NCBI RefSeq assembly: GCF_900143215.1
Contig: NZ_FRDM01000014.1
Span: 1 to 64,000, forward strand
DNA: 64,000 nucleotides
Direction of reading: 5' to 3'
Origin: Geodermatophilus obscurus
GTDB lineage: Bacteria; Actinomycetota; Actinomycetes; Mycobacteriales; Geodermatophilaceae
The notes under the pieces were generated by a model that saw nothing but the letters and a program-made list of their open reading frames with translations, did not search any database and was not told the origin of the DNA. A program made the position numbers and the translations under genes. Positions 21,928 through 30,683 of this stretch are shown here, in pieces; within the stretch, counting starts at the first letter, position 1; the number at the start of each line of letters is the position of its first letter.

Positions 21928-22050
21928 AGGACCCCGTGGAGGACTCCCCTGACCCCGCCGTCGAAGGACCCTCCTGCCTCCCACCGTTTCGTGGAAGGGC
22001 CCCGTCCTCCTCACCGTTCGCGAGCTCACGGTGAGCCTCCGGACGGGGCC
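21928..22050 (+). repeat. GGACCCC-type hairpin repeats, copy 3 plus partial copies
   Basis: The region has partial copies at 21928-21990 and a full copy at 21997-22050 (GGGCCCCGTCC ... GGACGGGGCC). The start codon of the next gene (22031) lies in the right half, so the first residues of that protein come from the repeat. Confidence 0.75.
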
Positions 22051-23251
22051 GGCCGCACTCGGCACGGGGGCCGTCCTGCTGCTGTCCGCGTGCTCCGCGA
22101 CGGCCGGGGAGCACGCCGACGCCGCACCGACCGAGCAGTCCGCACCCGGTCCGACGACGTCCGCGCCTGAGCCCGACCCGGCAACCGAGCCGCGCCCGGC
22201 GCTCGACGTCGCCGTCGTGGCCGAAGGCCTGGACCACCCCTGGGACGTCGCCCAGGCCCACGACGGCACCCTGCTGCTCGACGAGCGGGGCGGCGGGCTG
22301 ACCGCGGTGCTGACCGACGGCACGGTGCGCGCGCTGGACGCCGACTTCGGCGACCTGTTCGCCACCGGGGAGACCGGGTTGATGGGCCTGGTGCTCGACC
22401 CCGGGTTCGCGCAGGACCGCCGCTTCTACACCTGCCAGGGCGTCGAGGAGGACGGCGGCGCGGAGATCCAGGTGACCGCCTGGACCGTCGACCCGGGCTG
22501 GACGACGGCTACCCGCGTCGCCGACCCGCTGATCGACGACATCCCGGTCAACGAGCGCAGCGGCCGGCACGGCGGCTGCCGGCTGCGCTTCGACGACACC
22601 GGCGCTCTGCTCGTGGGCACCGGCGACAACGCCGTCGCCGACAACGCCCAGGACCTCGGCACGGTCGCCGGCAAGGTGCTGCGGGTCGACCCGGGCACCG
22701 GGGAGGCGGCCGCCGGCAACCCGTTCCTCGGCCGGGCGGACGCCGACCCGCGGGTGTGGACCTACGGGCACCGCAACGTGCAGGGGCTGGCGGTGCGGCC
22801 CGGCTCGGGCCAGGTCTACGCCGCCGAGCACGGACCCCGCCGGGACGACGAGGTGACCCTGCTGCGCCCCGGCGGCAACGGCGGCTTCGCGCCCCGGGGT
22901 CCGGGCTACGGCGAGTTCGTGCCGATGACCGACCTCTCCCTGCCCGACGCGATGCCTGCCACCTGGGCGTCGGGGGACCCCACCATCGCTCCCTCGGGCG
23001 CGACCTTCCTGTCGGGCGGGCAGTGGCAGGGATACGAGGGCTTGCTGCTGCTCGGCGTCCTCAGGGACCGCGGCGTCCTGGCCCTGCGCGTGGCGGACGA
23101 CGGCACCCTGCTCGAGCAGTTCCGGTTGCCCGAGCTGGAGGGCACGTACGGCCGCATCCGCAGCGTGCAGCAGGGCGGGGACGGTGCGCTGTACGTCACC
23201 ACCGACAACGGCGACGGCGAGGACCGCCTGCTGCGGGTCACCCCGCGCTGA
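22031..23251 (+). CDS. PQQ-dependent aldose sugar dehydrogenase-like lipoprotein
   Basis: 406 residues, GTG start. The N-terminus has a short hydrophobic stretch and a lipobox LLLSACSA, so it is probably a lipoprotein on the outer face of the membrane. A six-bladed beta-propeller of the glucose/sorbosone dehydrogenase family follows: GLDHPWDVAQAHDG, ETGLMGLVLDPGF, YGHRNVQGLAVRPGSGQVYAAEHGPRRDDEV (split). Homologues use PQQ and oxidise sugars. No PQQ biosynthesis genes are in the window, so cofactor supply is unknown. Confidence 0.82.
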   Translation: MSLRTGPAALGTGAVLLLSACSATAGEHADAAPTEQSAPGPTTSAPEPDPATEPRPALDVAVVAEGLDHPWDVAQAHDGTLLLDERGGGLTAVLTDGTVRALDADFGDLFATGETGLMGLVLDPGFAQDRRFYTCQGVEEDGGAEIQVTAWTVDPGWTTATRVADPLIDDIPVNERSGRHGGCRLRFDDTGALLVGTGDNAVADNAQDLGTVAGKVLRVDPGTGEAAAGNPFLGRADADPRVWTYGHRNVQGLAVRPGSGQVYAAEHGPRRDDEVTLLRPGGNGGFAPRGPGYGEFVPMTDLSLPDAMPATWASGDPTIAPSGATFLSGGQWQGYEGLLLLGVLRDRGVLALRVADDGTLLEQFRLPELEGTYGRIRSVQQGGDGALYVTTDNGDGEDRLLRVTPR

Positions 23252-23253
23252 GC

Positions 23254-23307
23254 GGCCCCGTCCCGGGCCCCGCCCTGAGCCTGCGAAGGGTGGGGAGGAC
23301 GGGGTCC
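23254..23307 (-). repeat. GGACCCC-type hairpin repeat, copy 4
   Basis: Reverse-orientation copy, identical over 54 bases to copy 2 inside nuoE. It lies between two convergent genes, two bases after one stop and four bases before the other, where it could terminate both. Confidence 0.9.
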
Positions 23308-23311
23308 TTTC

Positions 23312-23971
23312 TCAGACTGCCCGGTCCCGGATCCGGGCCGGCACCGGCACCCCGGACGGCAGCAGCGGGCACGGTTCGGGCTCGCCGACGACGGTGCGCA
23401 GCGGCAGCACGCCCGCCCACACCGGTGCGGCCAGGTCGCGCTCGTCGTCGCCGGGCGGGCCGGTCCGCACCTTGACGCTGGCCTCGGTCAGGTCGAGGGC
23501 GAGCAGCGCGGTGGCGGCGAGCTCCCGGCGGTCGGGCTGCCGGGTGGCGGTCCAGGAGCCGGGGGCCAGCTGCTCGGTGAGCGCCTGCAGGCCCAGCAGG
23601 CGCTCGTCCGGGTCGCTCACCGGACGGGCGACGCCGTGGACGACGGCGCAGCGGTAGTTCATCGAGTGGTGGAAGGCCGAGCGGGCGTAGACCACGCCGT
23701 CGACGTGGGTCACCGTGAAGCAGACCGGCACACCCGCACCCGCGGCGCGCAGCGTCGCCGCACCGGTGGAGCCGTGCAGGTAGAGGGTGTCGCCCCGGCG
23801 CCCGTAGCCGGTCGGCAGCACGACCGGTGAGCCGTCCAGCACGACGCCCAGGTGTCCCACCAGACCGGCGTCGAGGACCGCGTACAGCTCGGTGCGGTCG
23901 GTCCGGGCGCGCGTCGCTCCTCGACGGATCGTGCTGCGGGGCGTGGGGGAGAGCGGTGGTGCGGTGTCCAT
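23312..23971 (-). CDS. Pyridoxamine 5'-phosphate oxidase family (split beta-barrel) protein
   Basis: 219 residues. A flavin-binding split-barrel protein of the FMN/PPOX group: RTELYAVLDAGLVGHLGVVL, DTLYLHGSTGAATLRAAG, VCFTVTHVDGVVYARSAFHH and MNYRCAVVHGVARPV fit the family. It is not a canonical PdxH, so the substrate is unknown. I chose ATG at 23971; the frame is open upstream but would enter the divergent regulator. It sits back to back with a MocR regulator, a pairing often seen for this family, so that regulator may control it. Confidence 0.78.
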   Translation of the reverse strand: MDTAPPLSPTPRSTIRRGATRARTDRTELYAVLDAGLVGHLGVVLDGSPVVLPTGYGRRGDTLYLHGSTGAATLRAAGAGVPVCFTVTHVDGVVYARSAFHHSMNYRCAVVHGVARPVSDPDERLLGLQALTEQLAPGSWTATRQPDRRELAATALLALDLTEASVKVRTGPPGDDERDLAAPVWAGVLPLRTVVGEPEPCPLLPSGVPVPARIRDRAV

Positions 23972-24062
23972 GGGCCCACCGTGCCCGGTGCGGTGGCCTC
24001 GTCCAAGGGCCAATACGCTGCCCTTCCGGCAGGCCACTGCCGGTGGCCGGAGGAGGTGCGGG

Positions 24063-25436
24063 GTGGTCGACGTCCCGCCGGTGGTGCTCGACCGCGGGTC
24101 GGGGACGCCGCTGTCGGTGCAGTTGGCCGACGCGCTGCGGGCGGCGACCGTGGGCGGCACGCTGCGCCCGGGCGACCGGCTGCCCTCCACGCGGGAGCTG
24201 GCGGTCGCCCTCCGGGTCAGCCGCACCGTCACCGCCGCCGCCTACGACCAGCTGCTGGCCGAGGGCTGGGCGGACGGGCGCCGTGGCGTCGGCACTTTCG
24301 TCGTCGGGGTGCAGACCGCCGCGCCCACCTGTCCCCCCGCGCCCCCGGCGGCTCCCCGGGTGACCGCAGCGCCGATCGACCTGCGGGCCGGCGCGCCCTG
24401 CCTGGAGGTGCTGGACCGCTCGGCCTGGCGGCGTGCGTGGCGCGCCGCGGGGGACCCCGCTCCCGACGCCGGCCCGGAGCCGGCCGCCGACCCGGGCTTC
24501 CAGCGCGCCGTCACCGAGCACCTGCTCCGGCACCGTGGCCTGGCCGCCGTGCCCGGGGACGTGCTGGCCACCGCCGGGACATCGGCGGCCGTCGCGGAGG
24601 TGGCCCGGCTGCTGCCGCCCGGCAGCCGGGTGGGGGTCGAGGACCCGGGCTACCAGCGGGTGGTGGGCGCGCTCCGGGACGTCGGGGTCCCCGTGGTGCC
24701 GCTACCGGTGGACCGTGACGGCCTGGTCGTCGACGCGGTCCCCGCGGGGCTGGCGGCGGTCTACTGCACGCCGGCGCACCAGTACCCCCTCGGCCGCCGG
24801 CTGTCCGCGGCCCGCAGGCTCGCCCTGGTCGCCCGGGCCCGCGCCGAGGGCTGGTCGGTGCTGGAGGACGACTACGACGGCGAGCTGCGGTACGACGTCG
24901 CGCCCCTGCCGCTGCTGGGCGCCCTCGGGCCGGACGTCGCGGTGCACCTGGGCACGAGCAGCAAGATCGTCAGCCCCACGCTCGGCGTGGGGTGGATGGT
25001 GGCGCCGCCGGAACTGCGCGCCGCGCTGGTCGCCCGGCGGACCGCGACCGGCACCCGGCCCGCGCGGGCCGGGCAGCGGGTGTTCGCCGCGCTCGCCGCG
25101 AGCGGCGACCTCGCCCGGCACCTGCGCCGGCTCCGGCGGGAGCTGGTCGTCCGGCGCGCGCAGGTGCTGGCGGCGGTGGCCGCGGGCGGAGGGCAGGCCG
25201 AGGGTGACCCGGCCGGCGCCCACGTGCTCGTGCCGCTACCGGACCGGGGGGCCGAGGCGGCGGTCGTCGCCGGGGCGGCCGCGGCCGGCGTCGCGGTCGA
25301 CGGTCTCGGGCGGCACTGGACGGGACCCGAGCCGCACGCGGCCGGACTGGTCGTGGGGTTCGCCGCCCCGACCCGCGCCGACCTCGGCCGCGCCCTGCCG
25401 GTGCTGACCGGCGCGTTGCGCGACGTGCTGAGCTGA
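24063..25436 (+). CDS. MocR-type (GntR-aminotransferase fusion) regulator
   Basis: 457 residues. N-terminal winged helix (about 12-85: PLSVQLADALRAATVGG, LPSTRELAVALRVSRT, GWADGRRGVGTFVV), then a fold-type-I aminotransferase domain that binds PLP as a sensor. VEDPGYQRVVGALRDVG, TPAHQYPLGRRLSAARR and the PLP lysine in LGTSSKIVSPTLGVGW are visible. GTG at 24063 with GGAGGAGG upstream. Related PdxR proteins activate pdxST, but none is nearby; the divergent PPOX gene is the likely target. Confidence 0.85.
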   Translation: MVDVPPVVLDRGSGTPLSVQLADALRAATVGGTLRPGDRLPSTRELAVALRVSRTVTAAAYDQLLAEGWADGRRGVGTFVVGVQTAAPTCPPAPPAAPRVTAAPIDLRAGAPCLEVLDRSAWRRAWRAAGDPAPDAGPEPAADPGFQRAVTEHLLRHRGLAAVPGDVLATAGTSAAVAEVARLLPPGSRVGVEDPGYQRVVGALRDVGVPVVPLPVDRDGLVVDAVPAGLAAVYCTPAHQYPLGRRLSAARRLALVARARAEGWSVLEDDYDGELRYDVAPLPLLGALGPDVAVHLGTSSKIVSPTLGVGWMVAPPELRAALVARRTATGTRPARAGQRVFAALAASGDLARHLRRLRRELVVRRAQVLAAVAAGGGQAEGDPAGAHVLVPLPDRGAEAAVVAGAAAAGVAVDGLGRHWTGPEPHAAGLVVGFAAPTRADLGRALPVLTGALRDVLS

Positions 25437-25673
25437 GTCCGGGGACGACGATCGGCGACCGACCTCTCGCTGCCCCGGAGCGCCGCCGGGCGCGCTGCGG
25501 CAACAGCGACGGCACCGACCGACTGCTTCGAGTCACGCCGTGCGCGAGATCCGGCTCCAGCTCGACCTGTTCCCCGTGACGTGGTTGTGATGTCCGGCCC
25601 GTCTTGGGGAGGGTCGCGGCCGTCATTGCACTCGAGGCCGCACGGATGCGGCCGCCGAGAAGGGAAGATCTCC

Positions 25674-26180
25674 ATGAACAGTCGACGTCTGCTCCTCGCC
25701 ATCCCCGCCGCCACGGCGCTGGTCCTCGCCGGAGGCTCACCCGCGTTGGCCGGCGGCGACGGGCACCACGACGACGACACCTGGGCCAAGGTCATCGAGA
25801 TCGCGGACGAGGCCGAGCTCGAGGACGACGGCGAGGTGTTGCAGGTCACCTTCGAGTACAAGTGCGAGGAGGAGGACGAGGACTCGGTCACGGCCGACGT
25901 GGAGGCCAAGAACGAGGACGAGGACCTCAGCTACTCGAAGGACGAGGAGGACCTCGACTGCAACGGTGAGAAGAACGAGATCACCGTCGACCTCGACAGG
26001 GACGATGACTCCGGGAAGGCCGAGGAGGGCGACAAGGTCGACGTCACGGTCACCATCAACGAGAACGGCGATGAGCTCGACTCGAAGACCAGGGAGGACG
26101 TCGAGGTCGTCGACGAGGAGAACGGCGACGACGGCGACAAGCACGACGACGGCGACAAGCACCCCCACGGCGGGCACTGA
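25674..26180 (+). CDS. Secreted, very acidic protein of unknown function
   Basis: 168 residues. Signal peptide: MNSRR, a hydrophobic core LLLAIPAATALVLAGG, and a likely cut after SPALA. The mature part is rich in Asp and Glu, with two cysteines (YKCEEE and LDCNGE) that could form one disulphide, and ends with His/Asp-rich GDKHDDGDKHPHGGH. The middle is reminiscent of a small beta-domain, but I recognise no family. Metal or calcium binding is a guess from composition. GAAGGGAAG precedes the ATG. Stands alone, followed by a strong terminator. Confidence 0.72.
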   Translation: MNSRRLLLAIPAATALVLAGGSPALAGGDGHHDDDTWAKVIEIADEAELEDDGEVLQVTFEYKCEEEDEDSVTADVEAKNEDEDLSYSKDEEDLDCNGEKNEITVDLDRDDDSGKAEEGDKVDVTVTINENGDELDSKTREDVEVVDEENGDDGDKHDDGDKHPHGGH

Positions 26181-26216
26181 CCCCGGGCACGGCCTGCCGT
26201 CCTGATCACGGATGCA

Positions 26217-26256
26217 CGAGGGGCGCCCGGGGACGACGGTCCCCGGGCGCCCCTCG
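26217..26256. terminator. Bidirectional terminator between convergent genes
   Basis: A perfect 18-bp stem (left arm CGAGGGGCGCCCGGGGAC, loop GACG) lies between the stop of the secreted protein and the stop of korB. No T-run follows, as is common in high-GC genomes. It can serve both strands. Confidence 0.85.
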
Positions 26257-26264
26257 CGTCGTTC

Positions 26265-27356
26265 TCAGGCCGAGACGGTCCAGGTGTCGCTGCCGGCGAG
26301 CAGTGCGCCCAGGTCTGCCGGGGAGGAGGTGCGGGCCTCCTCCACCTGGTCGGCCATCATCTTGTCGTAGGTCGGCTTCTGCACCGACCGGAAGACGCCC
26401 ATCGGGGTGTAGCGCAGGTCCTGGCTGGCCAGCCGCGACAGCGCGAAGGCGTACGACGGGTCTTCCCGGGTGGCGTCGTGCACGACGATCTCGTTCGCGT
26501 CCACCTGGTTGGTCTCGGCGATCCGCAGGCCGCCGAACTCGTCGCGGACCACGCACGAGGCGCCGTCGGGACCGAACACCAGCGGCTGGCCGTGGACCAG
26601 CGGGATCGACCACTGCACGCCGGTGGTCGGGTCCTTGAGCAGGTCGAACGCGCCGTCGTTGAAGATGTTGCAGTTCTGGTAGATCTCGACGAGCGCGGTG
26701 CCCTGGTGCTCGGCGGCCTGCCGCAGCACCTCGGTGAGGCCCTTGCGGTCGGAGTCCATGGCCCGGCCGACGAAGGTGGCGTCCGCGCCCAGCGCGAGCG
26801 ACACCGGGTTGAACGGGTGGTCCAGCGAGCCCATCGGGGTGGACTTGGTGACCTTGCCGACCTCGCTGGTGGGCGAGTACTGGCCCTTGGTGAGCCCGTA
26901 GATCCGGTTGTTGAACAGCAGGATCTTCAGGTTCACGTTGCGGCGCAGCGTGTGGATCAGGTGGTTGCCGCCGATGGACAGCGCGTCGCCGTCCCCGGTG
27001 ACGACCCACACCGACAGGTCCGGGCGGGACGCGGCCAGCCCGGTCGCGATCGCCGGCGCACGGCCGTGGATCGAGTGCATCCCGTAGGTGTTCATGTAGT
27101 ACGGGAAGCGCGACGAGCAGCCGATGCCCGACACGATGACCATGTCCTCGCGCGCGATGCCGAGGCTGGGCAGGAAGCTCTGGACCGCGTTGAGGATGAC
27201 GTAGTCACCGCACCCGGGGCACCAGCGCACCTCCTGGTCGGTCTTGAGGTCCTTGGCCTTGAGCTGGTTCTGCTTCTCGCCCTGGGTCTCCAGCGAGCGC
27301 GCGATGGCGTCGGCGATGGGGCCCTCGGCCGGCATGCCGAGTTCGACGGTGGTCAT
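26265..27356 (-). CDS. korB: 2-oxoacid:ferredoxin oxidoreductase beta subunit
   Basis: 363 residues. ThDP-binding subunit of a 2-oxoglutarate (or related 2-oxoacid):ferredoxin oxidoreductase. Motifs: RWCPGCGDYVILNAVQ, GIGCSSRFPYY, and the ThDP/Mg motif GDGDALSIGGNHLIHTLRRN with NNRIYGLTKGQ. It receives electrons from decarboxylation and passes them to ferredoxin. The ATG overlaps the korA stop (ATGA), so the pair is translated together. Pyruvate as substrate cannot be excluded. Confidence 0.9.
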   Translation of the reverse strand: MTTVELGMPAEGPIADAIARSLETQGEKQNQLKAKDLKTDQEVRWCPGCGDYVILNAVQSFLPSLGIAREDMVIVSGIGCSSRFPYYMNTYGMHSIHGRAPAIATGLAASRPDLSVWVVTGDGDALSIGGNHLIHTLRRNVNLKILLFNNRIYGLTKGQYSPTSEVGKVTKSTPMGSLDHPFNPVSLALGADATFVGRAMDSDRKGLTEVLRQAAEHQGTALVEIYQNCNIFNDGAFDLLKDPTTGVQWSIPLVHGQPLVFGPDGASCVVRDEFGGLRIAETNQVDANEIVVHDATREDPSYAFALSRLASQDLRYTPMGVFRSVQKPTYDKMMADQVEEARTSSPADLGALLAGSDTWTVSA

Positions 27357-29323
27357 TCCGCGCCTCCGGTGGGGTCGGCGGCGATCGGGGCGCCGCTGGT
27401 GGAGTCGATGACGTCCTGCACGACCGCGGCGAGCTCGGCGGCCCGGAAGGGCAGCCCGCGCACCTGCGTGTGGCTCTGGACGTCGACGAGGTACTTGGCG
27501 CGCAGCAGCATGGACAGCTGCCCGAGGTTCATCTCCGGGCAGATCACCCGGTCGTAGCGGCGCAGCACCTCGCCGAGGTCGGCCGGGAACGGGTTGAGGT
27601 GGCGCAGGTGGATCTGCGCGACCGGCCGGCCGGAGCGGCGGATCCGCCGGCAGGCGGCGCCGATGGGCCCGTAGGTCGAGCCCCAGCCGATGACAGCCAC
27701 GCTGGCCGTCTCACCATCGGGGCCCGCCGGGTCGTCGACGTCGGTGGGCCCGATGCTCGCCGCGATGCCGTCGACCTTGGCCTGGCGCAGCCGGGTCATC
27801 AGGTCGTGGTTGGCCGGGTCGTAGGAGATGTTGCCGGTCTTGTCGGCCTTCTCCAGACCGCCGATGCGGTGCTGCATCCCTGACGTGCCCGGGATGGCCC
27901 ACGGGCGGGCCAGGGTCTCCGGGTCGCGCAGGTAGGGCTGGAACTCCGGCGTCCCGTCGGGAGTGGTGGCGTTGGGCTCGCTGGCGAACTCCACCCGCAG
28001 GTCCGGCAGGTCCTCGGTGTCCGGGATCTGCCACGGCTCGGCGCCGTTGGCCAGGTAACCGTCGGACAGCAGCATGACCGGCGTGCGGTAGGTCAGCGCG
28101 ATCCGCGCGGCCTCGAGCGCGGCGTCGAAGCAGTCGGCGGGGGAGCGCGGCGCGACGACCGGCAGGGGCGCCTCGCCGTTGCGGCCGAACATCGCCTGCA
28201 GCAGGTCCGACTGCTCGGTCTTGGTCGGCAGGCCGGTCGAGGGGCCACCGCGCTGCACGTCGACGACGACCAGCGGCAGCTCGGTCATCACCGCCAGACC
28301 CAGCGCCTCGGACTTCAGCGAGACGCCCGGCCCGGAGGTCGTCGTCACGCCGAGGGCACCGCCGAAGGAGGCGCCGATCGCCGAGGCGATGCCGGCGATC
28401 TCGTCCTCGGCCTGGAAGGTGCGGACGCCGAAGGCCTTGTGCCGGGACAGCTCGTGCAGGATGTCCGACGCCGGGGTGATCGGGTAGGCACCGAGGAACA
28501 CCGGCAGGCCGGAGCGCTGCCCGGCGGCGACGAGGCCCAGCGCCAGCGCCTGGTTGCCGGAGATGTTGCGGTAGCGCCCCGGCGCCATCGGCGCGGGCTT
28601 GATCTCGTAGGAGACCGCGAAGGCCTCCGTCGTCTCGCCGTAGTTGTAGCCGGCCCGGAAGGCGGCGATGTTGGCTGCGGCGATCTCGGGCTTGCGGCGG
28701 AACTGCCGCTCGAGGAAGCGGACGGTCCCCTCGGTGGGCCGGTGGTACATCCAGCTCAGCAGGCCGAGGGTGAACATGTTCTTCGAGCGCTCGGCCTCCT
28801 TCTTGCCGAGACCGGAGTCGGCGAGCGCTTCGAGGGTGAGGGTCGTCAGCGGCACGCTGACCAGCTGCCAGCCCTGGAGGGAGTCGTCCTCGAGCGGGTT
28901 GGTGGCGTAGCCGACCTTGGCGAGGTTGCGCGGCGTGAACTCGTCGGCGTCCACGATCAGCAGCCCGCCGCCGGGGAGGTCGGAGAGGTTGGACCTGAGC
29001 GCGGCCGGGTTCATGGCGACCAGCACGTCCGGGGCGTCGCCCGGCGTCATGATGTCGTGGTCGGCGAAGTGCAGCTGGAAGGAGCTGACACCCGGCAGGG
29101 TCCCCGTCGGCGCGCGGATCTCGGCCGGGAAGTTGGGCAGCGTGGAGAGGTCGTTGCCGAAGGACGCCGTCTCGCTCGTGAACCGGTTGCCGGTGAGCTG
29201 CATGCCGTCGCCGGAGTCGCCGGCGAGCCGGATGACGACGCGGTCGAGCTCGACGACGCTCTTGACGAAGGGCGTCGAGCTCCCCGCCGTGCTGGCGTCG
29301 ACGGACGGGTCTGTCGTGGTCAT
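27353..29323 (-). CDS. korA: 2-oxoacid:ferredoxin oxidoreductase alpha subunit (gamma-alpha fusion)
   Basis: 656 residues. The gamma-type domain comes first (RLAGDSGDGMQLTGNRF, FPAEIRAPTGTLPGVSSFQL), followed by the alpha pyrimidine-binding domain (GAYPITPASDILHELSRH, TTTSGPGVSLKSEALGLAVM, DVQRGGPSTGLPTKTEQSDL). This fused layout is the actinobacterial Kor type. I chose ATG at 29323; the open frame runs far upstream without coding character. First gene of a two-gene operon with korB, divergent from htpX. Confidence 0.9.
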   Translation of the reverse strand: MTTTDPSVDASTAGSSTPFVKSVVELDRVVIRLAGDSGDGMQLTGNRFTSETASFGNDLSTLPNFPAEIRAPTGTLPGVSSFQLHFADHDIMTPGDAPDVLVAMNPAALRSNLSDLPGGGLLIVDADEFTPRNLAKVGYATNPLEDDSLQGWQLVSVPLTTLTLEALADSGLGKKEAERSKNMFTLGLLSWMYHRPTEGTVRFLERQFRRKPEIAAANIAAFRAGYNYGETTEAFAVSYEIKPAPMAPGRYRNISGNQALALGLVAAGQRSGLPVFLGAYPITPASDILHELSRHKAFGVRTFQAEDEIAGIASAIGASFGGALGVTTTSGPGVSLKSEALGLAVMTELPLVVVDVQRGGPSTGLPTKTEQSDLLQAMFGRNGEAPLPVVAPRSPADCFDAALEAARIALTYRTPVMLLSDGYLANGAEPWQIPDTEDLPDLRVEFASEPNATTPDGTPEFQPYLRDPETLARPWAIPGTSGMQHRIGGLEKADKTGNISYDPANHDLMTRLRQAKVDGIAASIGPTDVDDPAGPDGETASVAVIGWGSTYGPIGAACRRIRRSGRPVAQIHLRHLNPFPADLGEVLRRYDRVICPEMNLGQLSMLLRAKYLVDVQSHTQVRGLPFRAAELAAVVQDVIDSTSGAPIAADPTGGAE

Positions 29324-29524
29324 CAGTGGTGCACCTCCACCGGCCGAGGTTACGTGTCTGTCACATTCCGCGGACCTGTGATGCGGGTGACAGTGGATCG
29401 GCCGGAGAGCCCGGCACCTGGCAGCACCAACCCGGCGGAGTGCGACCCCATTCCGTGACCGCGGTCGCACCTCGACGGGGGAGGTACGGGGGAACGGCCT
29501 CCAGGGGCGCCGCGTTGGTGGGAC

Positions 29525-30397
29525 GTGCAGCGCTGGAGCAACGGACTCAAGACCGCGGTGCTCCTCGGCCTCATGGGCGGCCTCATCCTCCTGATCGGCG
29601 GGGCCGTCGGCGGCCGGGGCGGGTTGTTCGTCGCCCTGCTCATCGCCCTCGCGGTCAACGGGTACGCCTACTTCAACTCCGACAAGCTCGCGTTGCGGGC
29701 CATGCGGGCGTTCCCGGTGACCGAGACCCAGGCGCCGGCGCTCTACGCGATGGTGCGCGACCTGGCCACCGAGGCCCGGCAGCCGATGCCGCGGCTCTAC
29801 GTCAGCCCCACCGACCAGCCCAACGCGTTCGCGACCGGCCGGAACCCGCGCAACGCGGCCGTCTGCGTCACGCAGGGCATCCTCGAGCTGCTGGACCGCC
29901 GGGAGCTGCGCGGCGTGCTCGCGCACGAGCTGTCGCACGTCTACAACCGCGACATCCTGATCAGCTCCGTCGCCGGCGCCATGGCCACGGTGATCACCTA
30001 CCTGGCGCACATGGCGATGTTCGCCTCGTTGTTCGGCGGCCGGTCCGAGGACGACCGCGGCGGCGGCAACGCACTCGGCAGCCTGCTGCTGGTGTTCCTC
30101 GGCCCGCTCGCCGCCGGCCTGGTGCAGATGGCGGTCAGCCGCAGCCGGGAGTACCAGGCCGACGCCTCCGGCGCGGTCCTGTCGCGGGACCCGCTGGCGC
30201 TCGCATCGGCCCTGCGCAAGATCGCCTCGGGCGCGGCCGCCCGGCCGCTGCCCCAGGAGGACCGGCTGGTGACCCAGAGCCACCTGATGATCGCCAACCC
30301 GTTCCGCGGTCAGGGCCTGGCCTCGATGTTCGCCACCCACCCGCCGATGCCGGAACGGATCGCCCGGCTCGAGCAGATCGCCCGGGAGCTCGAGTGA
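29525..30397 (+). CDS. htpX: Membrane zinc metalloprotease HtpX
   Basis: 290 residues. Quality-control protease of the cytoplasmic membrane. Two N-terminal helices (about 12-50), the zinc motif HELSH at 134-138 ([12 protein letters not shown]), two further helices (about 153-205), and the downstream [11 protein letters not shown] with the third zinc ligand Glu. GTG start. Close to the polyprenyl synthase, as in Mycobacterium. Confidence 0.92.
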   Translation: MQRWSNGLKTAVLLGLMGGLILLIGGAVGGRGGLFVALLIALAVNGYAYFNSDKLALRAMRAFPVTETQAPALYAMVRDLATEARQPMPRLYVSPTDQPNAFATGRNPRNAAVCVTQGILELLDRRELRGVLAHELSHVYNRDILISSVAGAMATVITYLAHMAMFASLFGGRSEDDRGGGNALGSLLLVFLGPLAAGLVQMAVSRSREYQADASGAVLSRDPLALASALRKIASGAAARPLPQEDRLVTQSHLMIANPFRGQGLASMFATHPPMPERIARLEQIARELE

Positions 30398-30488
30398 GGC
30401 CCCCCGCTGCCCACCCCTCGCAGGCTCGGTGGAAGGACCCCCAGCCCCCCACCACTCGCACGCTCACGGCGGGACCCTGCAGGGGGCC
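30398..30488 (+). repeat. GGACCCC-type hairpin repeats, copy 5 and a partial copy
   Basis: A left half-copy (30398-30434) runs into a full copy (30435-30488; GGACCCCCAGC ... TGCAGGGGGCC) with the CTCGCACGCTC core. It follows the htpX stop directly and marks the border between the housekeeping region and the metal island. From here to 30617 I see no gene. Confidence 0.8.
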
Positions 30489-30617
30489 GGGACGGGGCCG
30501 CGGCGAGCCGCTGGACGGGGCCGGCGGGACGGCCCTCGCGGGAGCGCTGAAGCCCTGCTCGGGCCGGGACGAGCATGGTGGGGGGTCCGGCAGCCGCCTC
30601 TCGATCCGGCGCGGCGG

Positions 30618-30683
30618 TCAGCATTCGCAGTCGCATGTCCCGTCGCAGCAGTCGGAACCGCAGTCACCCGTCAGCTCGAGCAC
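30618..30683 (-). CDS. Tiny Cys-rich peptide after merR (metallothionein-like)
   Basis: 21 codons, GTG start at 30683, stop TGA 30620-30618. It starts MLELTGD and residues 8-21 read CGSDCCDGTCDCEC: six cysteines and four acidic residues in the last 14. GGAGGGAGG lies about nine bases before the GTG, and the start overlaps the end of merR, as in translational coupling. An in-frame TGA three codons upstream rules out a longer form. A soft-metal binding or metal-sensing peptide is inference; I know no named family. Confidence 0.55.
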   Translation of the reverse strand: MLELTGDCGSDCCDGTCDCEC

